Below are positions 36,945-48,175 of a stretch of 64,000 nt of DNA, one piece after another (within the stretch, counting starts at the first letter, position 1; each line of letters begins with the position of its first letter). The notes below the pieces were generated by a model. The model saw only the letters and a program-made list of their open reading frames with translations, was not told the origin of the DNA and did not search any database. The translations under genes and the position numbers were made by a program. Where the stretch lies: positions 868,001 through 932,000 of the forward strand of contig BLAL01000087.1 of the NCBI GenBank assembly GCA_015698045.1, given 5' to 3'. This DNA is from Rhizophagus clarus (Eukaryota > Glomeromycota > Glomeromycetes > Glomerales > Glomeraceae).

Positions 36945-38577
36945 ATGTCAACTAACGAGAGATTATCACTGGCTTCAAACTACATTTCAGTTTATGGTTC
37001 AACGACGAATGAAGACACGCACGGTTCTCACAAACTATCATCATCATCATCCCCTTCAACAGTTTTTCACATTTCACCACCAACTATTCGTGAATCTATT
37101 AAAATCATACTTTCTTCTTCTAAGATAAATATTTTATTGATCTTTATACCACTCGGATATTTGGCTCATATATTTAATTGGAGTGATAATTGGGTTTTCA
37201 TTCTAAATTTTTTGGCTATAATTCCATTGGCTAAATTACTTGACTTTGCAACTGAAGATGTTAGTTTAAGAGTTGGTGAGGTATTTATCATAAACAAATT
37301 TTTCTATATTTTTTAAAAACTTTTCAATAAAATGATTTTTTTTCCTTTTCATTTTCAAGACAATTGGAGGATTTTTAAACGCTACTTTTGGTAATGCTGT
37401 GGAATTAATTGTTTCCGTAGTAGCGTTAATGGAGGGTGAAATACGCGTAGTTCAAGCATCGATACTTGGGTCAATCATTTCAAATTTGTTATTAATATTA
37501 GGAATGTGTTTTGTTGCGGGAGGATATTATCATTCGGAACAAACATTTAATCAGACTGCCGCACAGACGACCTCAAGTTTGATGACTTTAGCGTGTATCG
37601 GTTTAATCATTCCAGCCGCTTTTAATTTTGCTGTTAAAAGTAATTTTCCTATAATTGATGATGGTATACCGATAAATGGACTTTTAGATTTATCTCGGGG
37701 AACGGCAATTGTTTTATTGATAATTTATGTTCTTTATCTTTATTTCCAAGTAAGCACTTTCATACATTGACCTTGTGGCGCAGAATCACGAAATTTTTGA
37801 TTAATTTTTTTCCTTTTCTTGCCAGTTGAAAACTCATTCAAACTTATATCAAGGAGAAGCAGATGATGATGATGAACCTAAATTATCTCTTGGTGTATCA
37901 TTATTTTTATTGGCTTCTGTAACAGTTATTGTATCATTCTCCGCTGATTATTTAGTTGGTTCAATCGAAGGAATTGTTCAATCCTCTGGATTAAGCAAGA
38001 CCTTCGTCGGTTTAATTTTATTACCTATTGTTGGTAATGCTGCAGAGGTAAATTATTGATTTATTAAAATTTAACCTGATTGAATTATTTTAACTGACAC
38101 GTGACTTTCTTAGTTTGTTACCGCTATTAATGCCGCAATGAGAAATAAAATGGATCTTGCCGTAAACGTTTCTGCTGGCAGTTCTATGGTAAATAATCAA
38201 AATGAAATTATATAAATAATTTTAATTTATTACATCAAAAATTTTAATAATATTTCTTTATTCTCTATTTAGCAAATTGCACTTTTTGTTACACCATTCC
38301 TTGTTCTACTCGGATGGGTAGTAGGACAGGAAATGACATTATATTTTAAATCATTCGAAACTGTCGTATTATTTATTTCAATTTTGATAACAAATTATTT
38401 AATTCAGGTATATATTTATTTATTTCTATTGTTAATATATTTACTTGTCAAAATTCTCAAATCCTTTTTTCTTTTTTTTAGGATGGTAAATCAAATTGGT
38501 TAGAAGGTGTTATGTTGCTAGCAACATATGTCATTATATCTTTAGCTTTCCTCTTTTATCCTGACAATTTATCTTAA
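36945..38577 (+). CDS. Vacuolar Ca2+/H+ exchanger (CAX/VCX1 family), 417 aa
   Basis: Six exons: 36945-37280, 37360-37749, 37826-38047, 38114-38188, 38273-38407, 38482-38577. All introns are phase 0, GT-AG, 66-84 bp. The sum is 418 codons including the stop, close to yeast Vcx1 (about 411 aa). The protein has a Ser-rich cytosolic N terminus, about eleven hydrophobic segments, and the two alpha-repeat signatures GNAVELIVS (residues 123-131) and GNAAEFVTA (312-320), whose glutamates bind the cation. An acidic loop (GEADDDDEP) separates the two halves, as in the family. It is expected to load the vacuole with Ca2+ in exchange for H+. The first intron ends in AAG. The codon-phase-0 structure of every intron is unusual and makes the model easy to check. 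Confidence 0.95.
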
Positions 38578-39572
38578 AAATAATTAAACTTAAAATCTGA
38601 GATTTTAAACTTAATAACCTCGTCGATAAAAAAATTGTTTATATATTATGTAATATTAGTCGATTTATTTTTTTTTATACTATGTATTAGATTGTAATTT
38701 CAGAATTATATGTATATTATATAACTATTTTATATTTATTTTACACCATTAGATTGTAATTTCAGAATTAACATATATTATAAATTATTTATTTATTTAT
38801 TTATTTTATTTTAGTATTGAAATTGCTTTATGTTTTGAATAACCAAATTTAGTTTTGTTCCCGTCATCGGTCAATCGTAAAGAATATTTAAATTTATTTC
38901 ACAAAATTGCATTGAAACAACAAGGATTACCGCGGAAATGAAACTTATCATTAAAAAATTAATAATTTTTTTTTTTTAAAAAAAAAAAAATAACAATAAA
39001 ACGCCAAATATCAGATATGATGTACATTTGCGTTATGCGTGAAATTATTCTGAACGTATATAAAAATAGAAATAAAATACGTAAAGATTTTACTAATTTT
39101 TATCGTAAAGATACTAGGATTAACCAATTAACTGAATAACAGACAAATAATTGGCCATTGAATGACTTTTATATGACTACCATTTATAAATGCTAGTTTT
39201 GATAATTATAACCGAACCCGAAATTTTCCGATGAGTGATATTCAAAATTACCGAATAGAGCGTAATCGACTATCTATGATTGAAAGTTAATGTGATTTAC
39301 AATTGCCGAAATTCTGAGCTGCAATAAATAAATACATTCACGGTATATTTCATCCTTTTTAAAATTCATTATCTCATAGGAAGATGTATTTGTAGCCTTA
39401 GGTAGAAAAGACTGTCACAGGTCAAGTGTCGATGAAATAATAATCAGGGATGATCTTCAATAATACCAAAATACCGATATTGTACTTTGATCATGAACAT
39501 TTTCGGGAACATAATTGTAAAGTTCGAAAAAAAATAAAATAAAAATTATATTATATATTATATTAATTAAAA
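38578..39572. other. Intergenic stretch between convergent genes
   Basis: A short direct repeat (TTAGATTGTAATTTCAGAAT at 38688 and 38751) lies within the 3' flank of the exchanger gene. A T-run/A-run junction occurs near 38968. No gene. Confidence 0.55.
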
Positions 39573-40510
39573 TTACAAAAAATATGGAATAAGAAAACCG
39601 ACAATTAATGCAATTACGCTAAGTGAATTGAAGGTATTATTATTATAATGAGCAGCTGAGAAAGGAGGATTTGTGGGAACACTATCATATATACGAGTAA
39701 CATGTAAAATATGATTAACTTTTCTATTATTTGAAAGAGATTTTTTAATAACATCCGATTTAAAATAATAAACATCATCATCGGTATGGTTCATAAGTTG
39801 TAAGACACCTTTGAATATAATGGATCCACTTTTAGCAGGTGATTTATTAACAGTTATTTGATTGGGCGCAATTGTGGCTTCTGTGCTGCTAGTCGATGTA
39901 ACTGCATTTGTAGAAGATTGAGTTATTGAGGGTGTAGGCGTAACAAATGGTTTATAATCCTCGGCGTTAGGTGGATTCCATTCATAAGTTATCTGGGAAA
40001 CTATATGCACGGATAATTAATTAATTACAAGTATTAAAATGATTATTATAATTGTCCATATTTGAACTTACGATTCAAATCAACTTGATTCGAGATGGTT
40101 GAATTAGCAGGTCCATTACAACCATCAACATAAACATGAGCAGAAATTGGATCCCAATAACCAATATGTTCTCCATTAACATTTTCGGCCCAAATTATAA
40201 CATTTCTAATCGATCTTTTTTTACCTACATCAACTTTTACACGTACTTTAGGTCCTGCTGGAATCCATTTTTTTGCCTTTACTTTTACTTTTACTCCTTT
40301 CGTTCTAACATTATTTAATTCTTTTATCGTGGCTAATTTTGAAAAAAAGAAGTAATGAATTTATAAATCTTTAATCTTAAAATATATATACAGTATATAC
40401 ATACCACTTGTACAAATGTTACCTACTAAAGCGCTCGTAGTAGTAACAAATCCAATGTATAAAATAATTAATACCACAATATAAGTAGATAGAAAACTAT
40501 ATTTCCTCAT
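39573..40510 (-). CDS. Secreted, probably GPI-anchored surface protein, 264 aa
   Basis: Exons 40510-40405, 40332-40072 and 40000-39573, with GT-AG introns of 72 and 71 bp, both phase 1, giving 265 codons including the stop. A signal peptide covers about residues 1-26 (MRKYSFLSTYIVVLIILYIG). A basic beta-type domain follows (VKVKVKAKKW, VRVKVDVGKKRS, IWAENVNGEHIGYWDP), then a Ser/Thr/Pro linker suited to O-glycosylation (TPTPSITQSSTNAVTSTSST), then another short domain. The C terminus is a hydrophobic stretch (SLSVIALIVGFLIPYFL) right at the stop, preceded by small polar residues, as in GPI-attachment signals. I do not recognise the family. It could alternatively be a single-pass membrane protein. 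It lies tail to tail with the calcium exchanger. Confidence 0.82.
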
Positions 40511-41900
40511 TATTTAAAAATAAATAAATAAATAAACGAATAAAAATATTTGTTAACAGATGAGGGAAAAAAATAAAATTAATAATAATTGTTATTATGA
40601 TATTATCCGTTTTTTAAATTAGGTTTTAGATACATTTGACTTTTTCTTTCTTTTATCAAAGTAGTAGTTTTTAACAAGTATTTTATACATTCGATTTAAA
40701 AAAAAAAATCTGTTTTTTTATTTAATATTAAAAATTTCGAAATGGGGAAAGGGAGAGATTTTAAAGTTTTGGCAAACAAAGTTGTGTTTAATGCAACTTT
40801 GAAACGCCCTTTAATGTTTTGTTAATCAAATTCGGGTTAATATTTTAACGTAAATCCTCCCATAACTAAAATCATTCTTGTCATAAATTCATAAGAAAAA
40901 AAAATTTTCAGTTTAATTATAGTAAGTTCCAAAATTAGCCTATTGTCGTACTAACTGCTTATAAATAATGTCATCATTATATAAATTCTCTTTCTGATAA
41001 AAAATCGTTTCTAAATTAAGGAAAATTCCCGGAAATGAGGCTCAATAAATAGATGATTTACTGTACTCCATGGTTCATTTTAAATCGTTACACGTGTAAT
41101 TTGAAAAAAATTTAGCACCCATGAACCCGCGATTGATTTAAAGGTCAATATAATTCAAGTACTACATATTTAATGCGCATGGCTTTCTACCAATTATTTA
41201 CTTTACTGAATTATACGTTTTCTTAAATTTATATTTCATTTATTTATTTATTCTTTCAATCATTGCTATGAATACCCTTTATAAATAATATTTAAGTTAT
41301 ATAATTAATAATAAAATTTGTATTAAAGTATGGAAAATTTTCATCAGAAATTAAATAATCGACATTTAATATTGATTAGATTCAGTTAACCAATTAACCG
41401 CAGCAATTTTTTTTTTTTTATTATAACCATGAATTGAGCGGACGATTTGTCTGTTGATTTGTTGTTCATCACTAAAATGTATACATAGTTATGGACAAAT
41501 TATTCGTTAAGGCGCAGTATCTTGAGCAACGGTTTATTTAACTATTATTAAATTAATTGTTTTATAAAAACATTTATTGTGAATATTCGAAATAATTGTA
41601 TATTAAATTATTTAGTTATCGATTGGATTCTCACAATTACTTAAATTAGAATATTCAGATGTACTTAAAAGACTTTTTTCTGTAATTTGATACAGCGTAT
41701 AGAATGTGTTGTGCTTTTGATGTCAAAATGCTAACCTTACATTAAACCCAGAATCGCACTTGTGAAACGCTTCATAAGCAAAAAGTATGGTGTTCTACCA
41801 ATATAAATTTACTATAAGTTTATTTATATAAAAAATTATTATTTGCGTCCTTCATCGACGTGATTCACATACTGTACCGCACATGTCATGATTAGTCACG
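40511..41900. other. AT-rich intergenic stretch
   Basis: Nothing recognised apart from short A/T runs. The 3' part leads into the tRNA-derived repeat cluster. Confidence 0.5.
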
Positions 41901-41937
41901 GCAATAAAAAGAAAAAAAAACATTATACACGAAAGAA

Positions 41938-42032
41938 GCCCGGTGCAGGAATCGAACCCGCGTTTCCACGGTTTTAGATTTTCTCCTGTGAATAATTAAG
42001 TGTGGCGTTCTAACCAACTGAACTAACCAGGC
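41938..42032 (-). tRNA. tRNA-like gene, copy A, intron-containing or decayed
   Basis: The 7-bp acceptor stem pairs (GCCTGGT with ACCGGGC, one G-U). The D arm is GTTCAGTTGGTTAGAAC with box A TAGTTCAGTTGG. The T arm is GCGGGTTCGATTCCTGC with a perfect box B GGTTCGATTCC. An anticodon stem CCAC...GTGG encloses a loop of more than 20 extra bases, consistent with an intron. I cannot fix the anticodon by eye. The fifth anticodon-stem pair mismatches and no T-run directly follows, so it may be a pseudogene or SINE head. Confidence 0.6.
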
Positions 42033-42893
42033 GATTTATTTATATTATTTAGTATGTTTTTTTATATAACGAAACTTTCAAATGCTTTATACAAATTATT
42101 GGCTCCCGTTGACTTTTGAGGGAATGTTAGAAGTTTAATCATATAGCGAATCGTTATAAAAGATCGTATACTATTAACACGTGAAAAAGGTATTTCTTTA
42201 TCAATTATTTCGCTAACGCTAACCGCAGCAAAGAATCTTTTTTTTTTAAAAAAAGAAGATACCATATTATACACTATATACATATATTCTTTCACGATTT
42301 TTGATAGAAATAAGATGTGTGTTATACCAACTGAACTAACTGGGCAATTTATTGTTTATCCTCATAAAAAATTTGTTATTTTATAGTATAACAGATAGAC
42401 ATTTGATGTCAAATTAATTTTATACATAGTAGAAATGATTCATATCGTAATTAATAGCAACAAAAAAAATGTGTGTGTATGTATATACGCAAGTGCAAAA
42501 AGAATTCCAGTGTCCACGTTCTTTAAAGATTTCAGTTTTTCAGACCGTGAAACTAAAATGTACGATTTAACCAATTAACTAACCAACCGGCGATTTATTT
42601 AATACGTCATTATTGTGTATTATTTTTCAAATACTTTAATATAAATTATTATTTATTAGAACCAGTTATCATGTAGCAAAATGTTAAAAAGATAGCACGT
42701 GAAAAGGAATCATTTATACAAGTGATCGTGATTACCGCAGCAAAAAAAACTTTTTTTTAAATATTATATATATCTACAGTATATTTTAATGAAACTATAA
42801 ACAGAGATTACTGCGACTAATGAAACTTTATCTTGATTAGTCGCAGCAAAATAAATTTTTTTTTAAAAAAAAAAAATTTAAGCACAAAAAAAA

Positions 42894-42994
42894 GCCCAGT
42901 GCAGGAATTGAACCCGCGTTTCCACGGTCACTATATGGCAAGCCATATGATGTTGATAAAGGTGTGGCGTTCTAACCAACTAAACTAACCGGGC
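42894..42994 (-). tRNA. tRNA-like gene, copy C, intron-containing or decayed
   Basis: The acceptor stem GCCCGGT pairs with ACTGGGC. The D arm is GTTTAGTTGGTTAGAAC. The T arm is GCGGGTTCAATTCCTGC, whose box B has one change from consensus. The anticodon stem CCAC...GTGG encloses about 30 bases. A run of T directly follows the 3' end on the transcribed strand, as required for Pol III termination. It is clearly related to copy A. The anticodon is not determinable by eye. Confidence 0.55.
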
Positions 42995-43910
42995 TATTTA
43001 ATGTACATTTACTTAAAATTTGTCATTTTATGATATTGACATTTAATGTCAAATAAAATTCTTTAATTTCATAAATAATAGAAATAAATACAGATGGTTC
43101 AAATTGTAATTAATAGCAACAAAAAAAGAATGAGTGTATAGCGTATGTGCATTCATTTATATACACAAATGCAAAGAGAATTAATCAAATCCACGTTTTA
43201 TATATAAATTTTTTTATTAATAATTGCGATTCAGATTGTGAAATTCTTACCAATTGAACAAACCATGTATATTATTTTTCAAATACTATATATGATGAAT
43301 ATATAAATTATTATCTACAGTATTAGAATCGTAATCATATACCAAAATGTTACATATTATTAGCACGACTTTTAATAATCGAAATAAGTATATCGTGATT
43401 ATCTCACACTACCGCAGCAAATGAATTTTTTTTTAAATAAAAAAATTATATATATTTAATGAAACTTTTCGTTATTGCTATTAATAATTTGTATAATGAA
43501 TATTCAAATATACACGAGTTAAATATTTTATAACCTTAATCATATAGAAAAACCTTAATACTGAAGTTACAATCGGAGATTCAATCGGAGATTACTGCGG
43601 CAAATGAATTTACTCAGTATTTTATCTTGATTAGTCGCAGCAAAAAAATTTTTTTTAAAAAAAATAAATTTAATATACGTAATTGCTATTAATAATTTGT
43701 ATAATGAATATTCAAACATACACAAGTTAAATATTTAATAACCTTAAACATATAAATACTGAAGTTGTAAATGGAGATTACTGCGGCTAATGAAATTACC
43801 CAACATTTTTTTTTAAAAAAAAAAAATTATTCACAAAAAAAAAATCCCCAGTACAAAGAATCGAGCCTACATTTCTACAGTTGGTATTTCACATATCACT
43901 AACTGAAGTT

Positions 43911-44546
43911 ATAAAAAGTACAAACATTATTATTTGTCATATTCATTAGAATTGTTCTATTTTTGCGACATTAAACTACAAATTGGAAAATAACCTAAAA
44001 CAACCTCTTGTACCCCTCTAATTCCATAAGTGCTGTTGTAAATCTATCTTCAATTATATAAATTATATAGAAATGTATATTTACGTCAATTACGTGTATT
44101 AAATAAAGTAATGTTATACGCTTACACGAACCACATAATTATTTTTCTTGACCGGTTTTTAAACGGTTTTTAAACATTAAACGGTTTTTTTTAGACCGTT
44201 AAAATCTTAAAAATTGTTCTTTATTAAACCGTTTTTTTAAATCATTTAAAAAAACTGTTTTTTAAATCGTTATTTATTGCCTGAAGCGAAAAGTGCTATG
44301 AGGACTTTGTGGAACTGTAAGTGTAGCGAGAGAATTAATATCTTTTTTTTTATCTTTGGAACGTTACTAACGTTCCTTCAATTCTTTGACTTTTATCTGG
44401 AAATGCTACTGACGTTCCTTTCTTTTAATTTTAGGTAAAGCTCGCGTTCAATGATGTTGCTTAATAATTAAATTATTTATTAAAATAATTAGGAAATTTA
44501 ATTAAATTTATTCATAAGTTTCATATAACTTAAAATTAATAAAATT
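43911..44546. other. Short intergenic stretch with AAACGG and AACGTT repeats
   Basis: Repeated words ACGGTTTTTAAACGG in both orientations occur at 44150-44275, and the near-perfect palindrome GGAACGTTACTAACGTTCC sits near 44357 with a diverged echo at 44398. No gene. Confidence 0.55.
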
Positions 44547-45933
44547 TTATGCTTCTTCAATAGAATGAGTAAAAGTTGATAATTGATTACTATTGGTAAC
44601 CCTTGTTATATCAAGGGAATTTTGACCTTTATGATGAACCAATTCACTTAATAATGTAGCAATTAAAACTGTTATGATAATTAAATTTGTACTTATATTA
44701 GCGATAAAAGCTTGAATTTTTGATAAAAATATCGTAGACCAAATTTGATCATGCCAAAATGCTAATACAAAACTTGTTAATGACCAAAATGCAAATGTCA
44801 TTAATGCAGAATGATTAAATATTTTCATCTTTCTCATATGATATTTAAATCTTAAATTTCTTGATTCAACTTCATTTCTTTCTCCTCCTCTTGCTAAAAC
44901 ATAAATTTTATGTATATTTCTTTCTTCCCTTCCATCTCCATCTCTAATTATTTCAGTAACATGAGTTTCTTGACATTCTTCAACGATCCCTCCTTGTCCG
45001 TGAACCAATTCAAAACTTTGCATTGTCAAATTTACCAATAATCTTCCATAAATACCATATCCTATTAACAAAATTATACTTGAAATTCCATAAGCAACCA
45101 ATCTTGTTGAGGTAAATACATTTAATAAAAATCTATTCTCTTCCATTCTAAAATATCCTGCCAATATTGCAGAACCAGATGCTATTATAATTAATGTAAT
45201 TGATATTGTCCAATATAACACTCTTATTAAATATAATGTAGGCACGCACATTGTCATAGTTGTTGAAGGTGACTGATTATCGGAATAAGACGGTTGAAAA
45301 AATGCCATACGAGGTAATGTACGAAATACTCCCGCTAGATAGGTTATTACAGAAAGTTGAGCTGTTATCCATTGTGCATCTGATATCATTTCTCGATATA
45401 TATAATATGTTGGAAGAATATCAATTATGAACGTTGCGCTGCATATAATTCTCGCTGTAATAAAGTTTAAATTTTAATCACGTGATCATTATTCATTATC
45501 ATATTTTAAAATATTGATTCCGTTACCTATACCGCCTAACATAGAAAATCCCAAGAATCCTTCTAATGGTGCTATTATTCCATTCGAAAACAAATTTAAT
45601 TCTCGATGTACTATTAGTCTCATAATTAAGATTCCCTATAAATTAAGATAAATTAGACAAATTAGCTACTTTTCTAATTTCTATTAATGATAATATCGGT
45701 ACTTACGCCAGCCAAGAGCGTGAAAATTGTTGCTGTTACTAGATTAACGTAGTATGTTACTATGAAATATTGAGAATCATAACATTCGCTTATAAAGATT
45801 GGCCATCTGATGGAAAATGAAGTACTTTTATTAAATATGGAATTAAATCGTGTAGATTTATCAATGATCGATATTTTACTTACTGACAATACATTTTACC
45901 GTTAATTAAATTTATAGGTTGTGATCTATTCAT
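44547..45933 (-). CDS. Polytopic membrane protein, 388 aa, unknown function
   Basis: Exons 45933-45884, 45806-45707, 45635-45527 and 45454-44547, with GT-AG introns of 77, 71 and 72 bp and matching phases, total 389 codons. The protein starts MNRSQPINLINGKMYC and has about seven hydrophobic segments: VTYYVNLVTATIFTLLAG, GIIAPLEGFLGFSMLGG, then IICSATFIIDILP, WITAQLSVITYLAG, LIRVLYWTISITLIII, LVAYGISSIILLIGYG and IFLSKIQAFIANIST, with a further segment near ALMTFAFWSLTSFVLAF. A hydrophilic charged loop (VEECQETHVTEI...ERNIHKI) separates the two halves. The layout suggests a seven-helix, receptor-like protein, but no family signature is recognised. The second exon was chosen over a longer open frame because only splicing at CATCAG joins it to a methionine exon in phase. 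Confidence 0.8.
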
Positions 45934-48154
45934 ATTATATAACTTTTTTTTTTTCTTTTTTTTTTTATATTTATTTGTGTTACTTAAATTATATCATTTT
46001 TTTTTTTGACATTCATAAAGAAATGTAGAATTATCAGCATAAAAAAAAAAACAAACTTTCGGAGCCTATTTATGCGTATTAAATAAATATTTTTTGTGTA
46101 AAATGCGTTGTATAAAGTGTGGCGGGAAGCACTTTATTCGGTTTTTTTCGCTGATTATTTATATTAATTCGACGCCTTAATTTTCTCGAAAAGAATATTA
46201 TAAATTAATCCTATACGTTTGTTTGTTGTGTCATTTTATGTCGTGTAATTATATTTATAAGGTGTGAAACCCATAAGCTTCAATTTGTGTAACGAAGTTT
46301 AAATATACTAATGAGATTTTAACTAATAGAATTCAAATTTGATGAGATTTTTTATTGTATAAAACATCTTATAAATATTATTGTTTTTTTTTGACATTAA
46401 TAATAATTAAAAACGCACACGGCTAATCTCCGCATGTATTAACTTTTCTACCAAATAAAAAAAAAAAAAATAAACCAATTAAATTATCCTTTAGAAACAA
46501 AACTTTTTGTCAATCGGTCAAATATAAATTATGATTTGTATTTTTCATTGGTAAAAATAAATTTATCGCAACAGATTTTAACCGAGATCTTAATATTTAC
46601 ATAACGGATATTCGAATTATTGATGGTCCTTTTGCGTATAATTGGTTTTTTTTATGTTTATATATCGTCATCTATTCAAAGTTGGTTTTCGCCCGAAACA
46701 CAATAAACATTATAGATCAATTTCCATTCCTTTGTATTTCTTTGTATTTTTATGATTAATCGAGATTCTAATTATACATTTCAATAATCAAAATAATGGA
46801 CCACTAAAATTTTAAATTTCCCGAAATATGCATGTTGATCTTTTCGGAAAATCCGGCAATTTTCTTTTATTAAATCTGTTATATATTCAAAATTAAAATT
46901 AAAAAAAAACAGACTTTAATTAAAAATTTGACGAATATATAACCAAATGATGAATATCACGTGGTAACAATTTTTACTTAAAATCATGTGACGTAATATC
47001 CGACGTGCTTATTTTTGAAACGTCATCAGAGTCGTAAACTAGTGGCGATAACCAACCACATCCTAATTTATTGTTTTACAAAAAATTGTTTATGACCGAA
47101 AAATTATGCTGTAATGTAACACTATCGGCGATTACCCACAATTTACTATAAAAATTCCGTCTCCTATATGATGCATGCTATGATCATTATATGACAATAG
47201 TGAACAAAGTGTGTCGTAATGATTAAATTCATATTAAATTCTCATTAAATTCCTTATAGGATAAATCTGATAATTTGAAACTTTTTTCATGATAACAGAA
47301 TGTATTAATTTAATTATTAATAAATACTCGTAGTATAATCATTTAAAAAATTGAAAATTGTTTCAAAGATTTCAGAATGATTAGCAATTAACAATGCATC
47401 CTAATGTGGGTTTATTTAGTCGATCCTTGGATCTTTACGCATTAAATTTGTTCGAAATACAATAATGACCAGAATTTGGGATCGATAAAAATTTAGAAAA
47501 AGGTTTAGCTATCGTGTTATGCGATATCACAACTCCACATTGGTACATCATGTTTAAACATTCTAAGGAAAATTAGAATAATGAAGCTAACCATTATTGA
47601 AGAATTGAAAATGTCGGTAATAAGCGGATAATTTTATTGAAACTTGTGATTTACTACTAAAAAAGGTATTTCCCAATAGAAATTCAGAATATTGTATCGA
47701 TTCTACATATGAAAAATGCAAGTTAAAACCTTTTTGTTTTTAAATAAGGTAAAAACCAACCTTGGAAATTGTTGAAATATTAAGAGGAGGATGTACGAAT
47801 GTTTCAGGAAATGCAGGTATAATTTCTAGAAAACAATGAGACGAATTCTATTTTCATGTACTTATTCGGCCGATATTCCCTAATAAGTATATCAAAAAAT
47901 CCAAACAAGGTTTCAATTGTATTCCACAATGCATTTCATCTGTAATTTGGTTAAACAAAAAAAAAAAAAAATTAATGATATATATAACGCCTCCTTTGTA
48001 AATTTGGAATAATTACTTGAATTTCTTTTCATTTTATTCTTTTTGACGTTAGATACGTTCTCTCATTTATAGAATCATATATACATATATATATATACAC
48101 ACACACACCCTGGGAGGTGATAATTTATAATTAGCCCTAAGCACACTCCTTTTT
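45934..48154. other. Intergenic stretch with a possible coding relic
   Basis: AT-rich with no clear gene. Around 47490-47910 there are protein-like pieces on the plus strand (for example EILRGGCTNVSGNAG and IRPIFPNKYIKKSKQG) and a DNA stretch near 47540-47572 resembling the first exon/intron border of the gene at 2050-5655. This may be a decayed relative of that family. A TA/CA microsatellite lies at 48078-48110. Confidence 0.4.
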
Positions 48155-48175
48155 TCTTTTTTTTTTTAAAAAAAA
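48155..48175 (+). promoter_or_regulatory. T-run/A-run directly upstream of a start codon
   Basis: A stretch of T (with C) followed by nine A ends directly at the ATG of the gene at 48176. Similar arrangements precede the BTB-TLDc starts at 51423 and 31367. Poly(dT)/poly(dA) tracts are known to exclude nucleosomes and could mark promoters or 5' leaders; function here is inferred. Confidence 0.4.

Larger units (their letters stand above)
41880..43910 (-). repeat. Cluster of tRNA-derived repeats
   Basis: tRNA-like segments on the minus strand lie at 41938-42032 and 42894-42994 (well preserved), with decayed or partial ones near 42310-42350, 42490-42595, 43185-43270 and 43835-43910. Between them the phrase TTACCGCAGCAAA or TAGTCGCAGCAAA, followed by T/A runs, recurs (42219, 42730, 42838, 43405, 43595, 43634, 43780). 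TTTGACATCAAATGTC-like words also recur. The arrangement suggests repeated duplication of a tRNA-containing unit or a SINE-like family. Confidence 0.7.

Noticed and set aside
40136..40318. 60-codon plus-strand frame
   Set aside because: Antisense to exon 2 of the well-supported secreted-protein gene.
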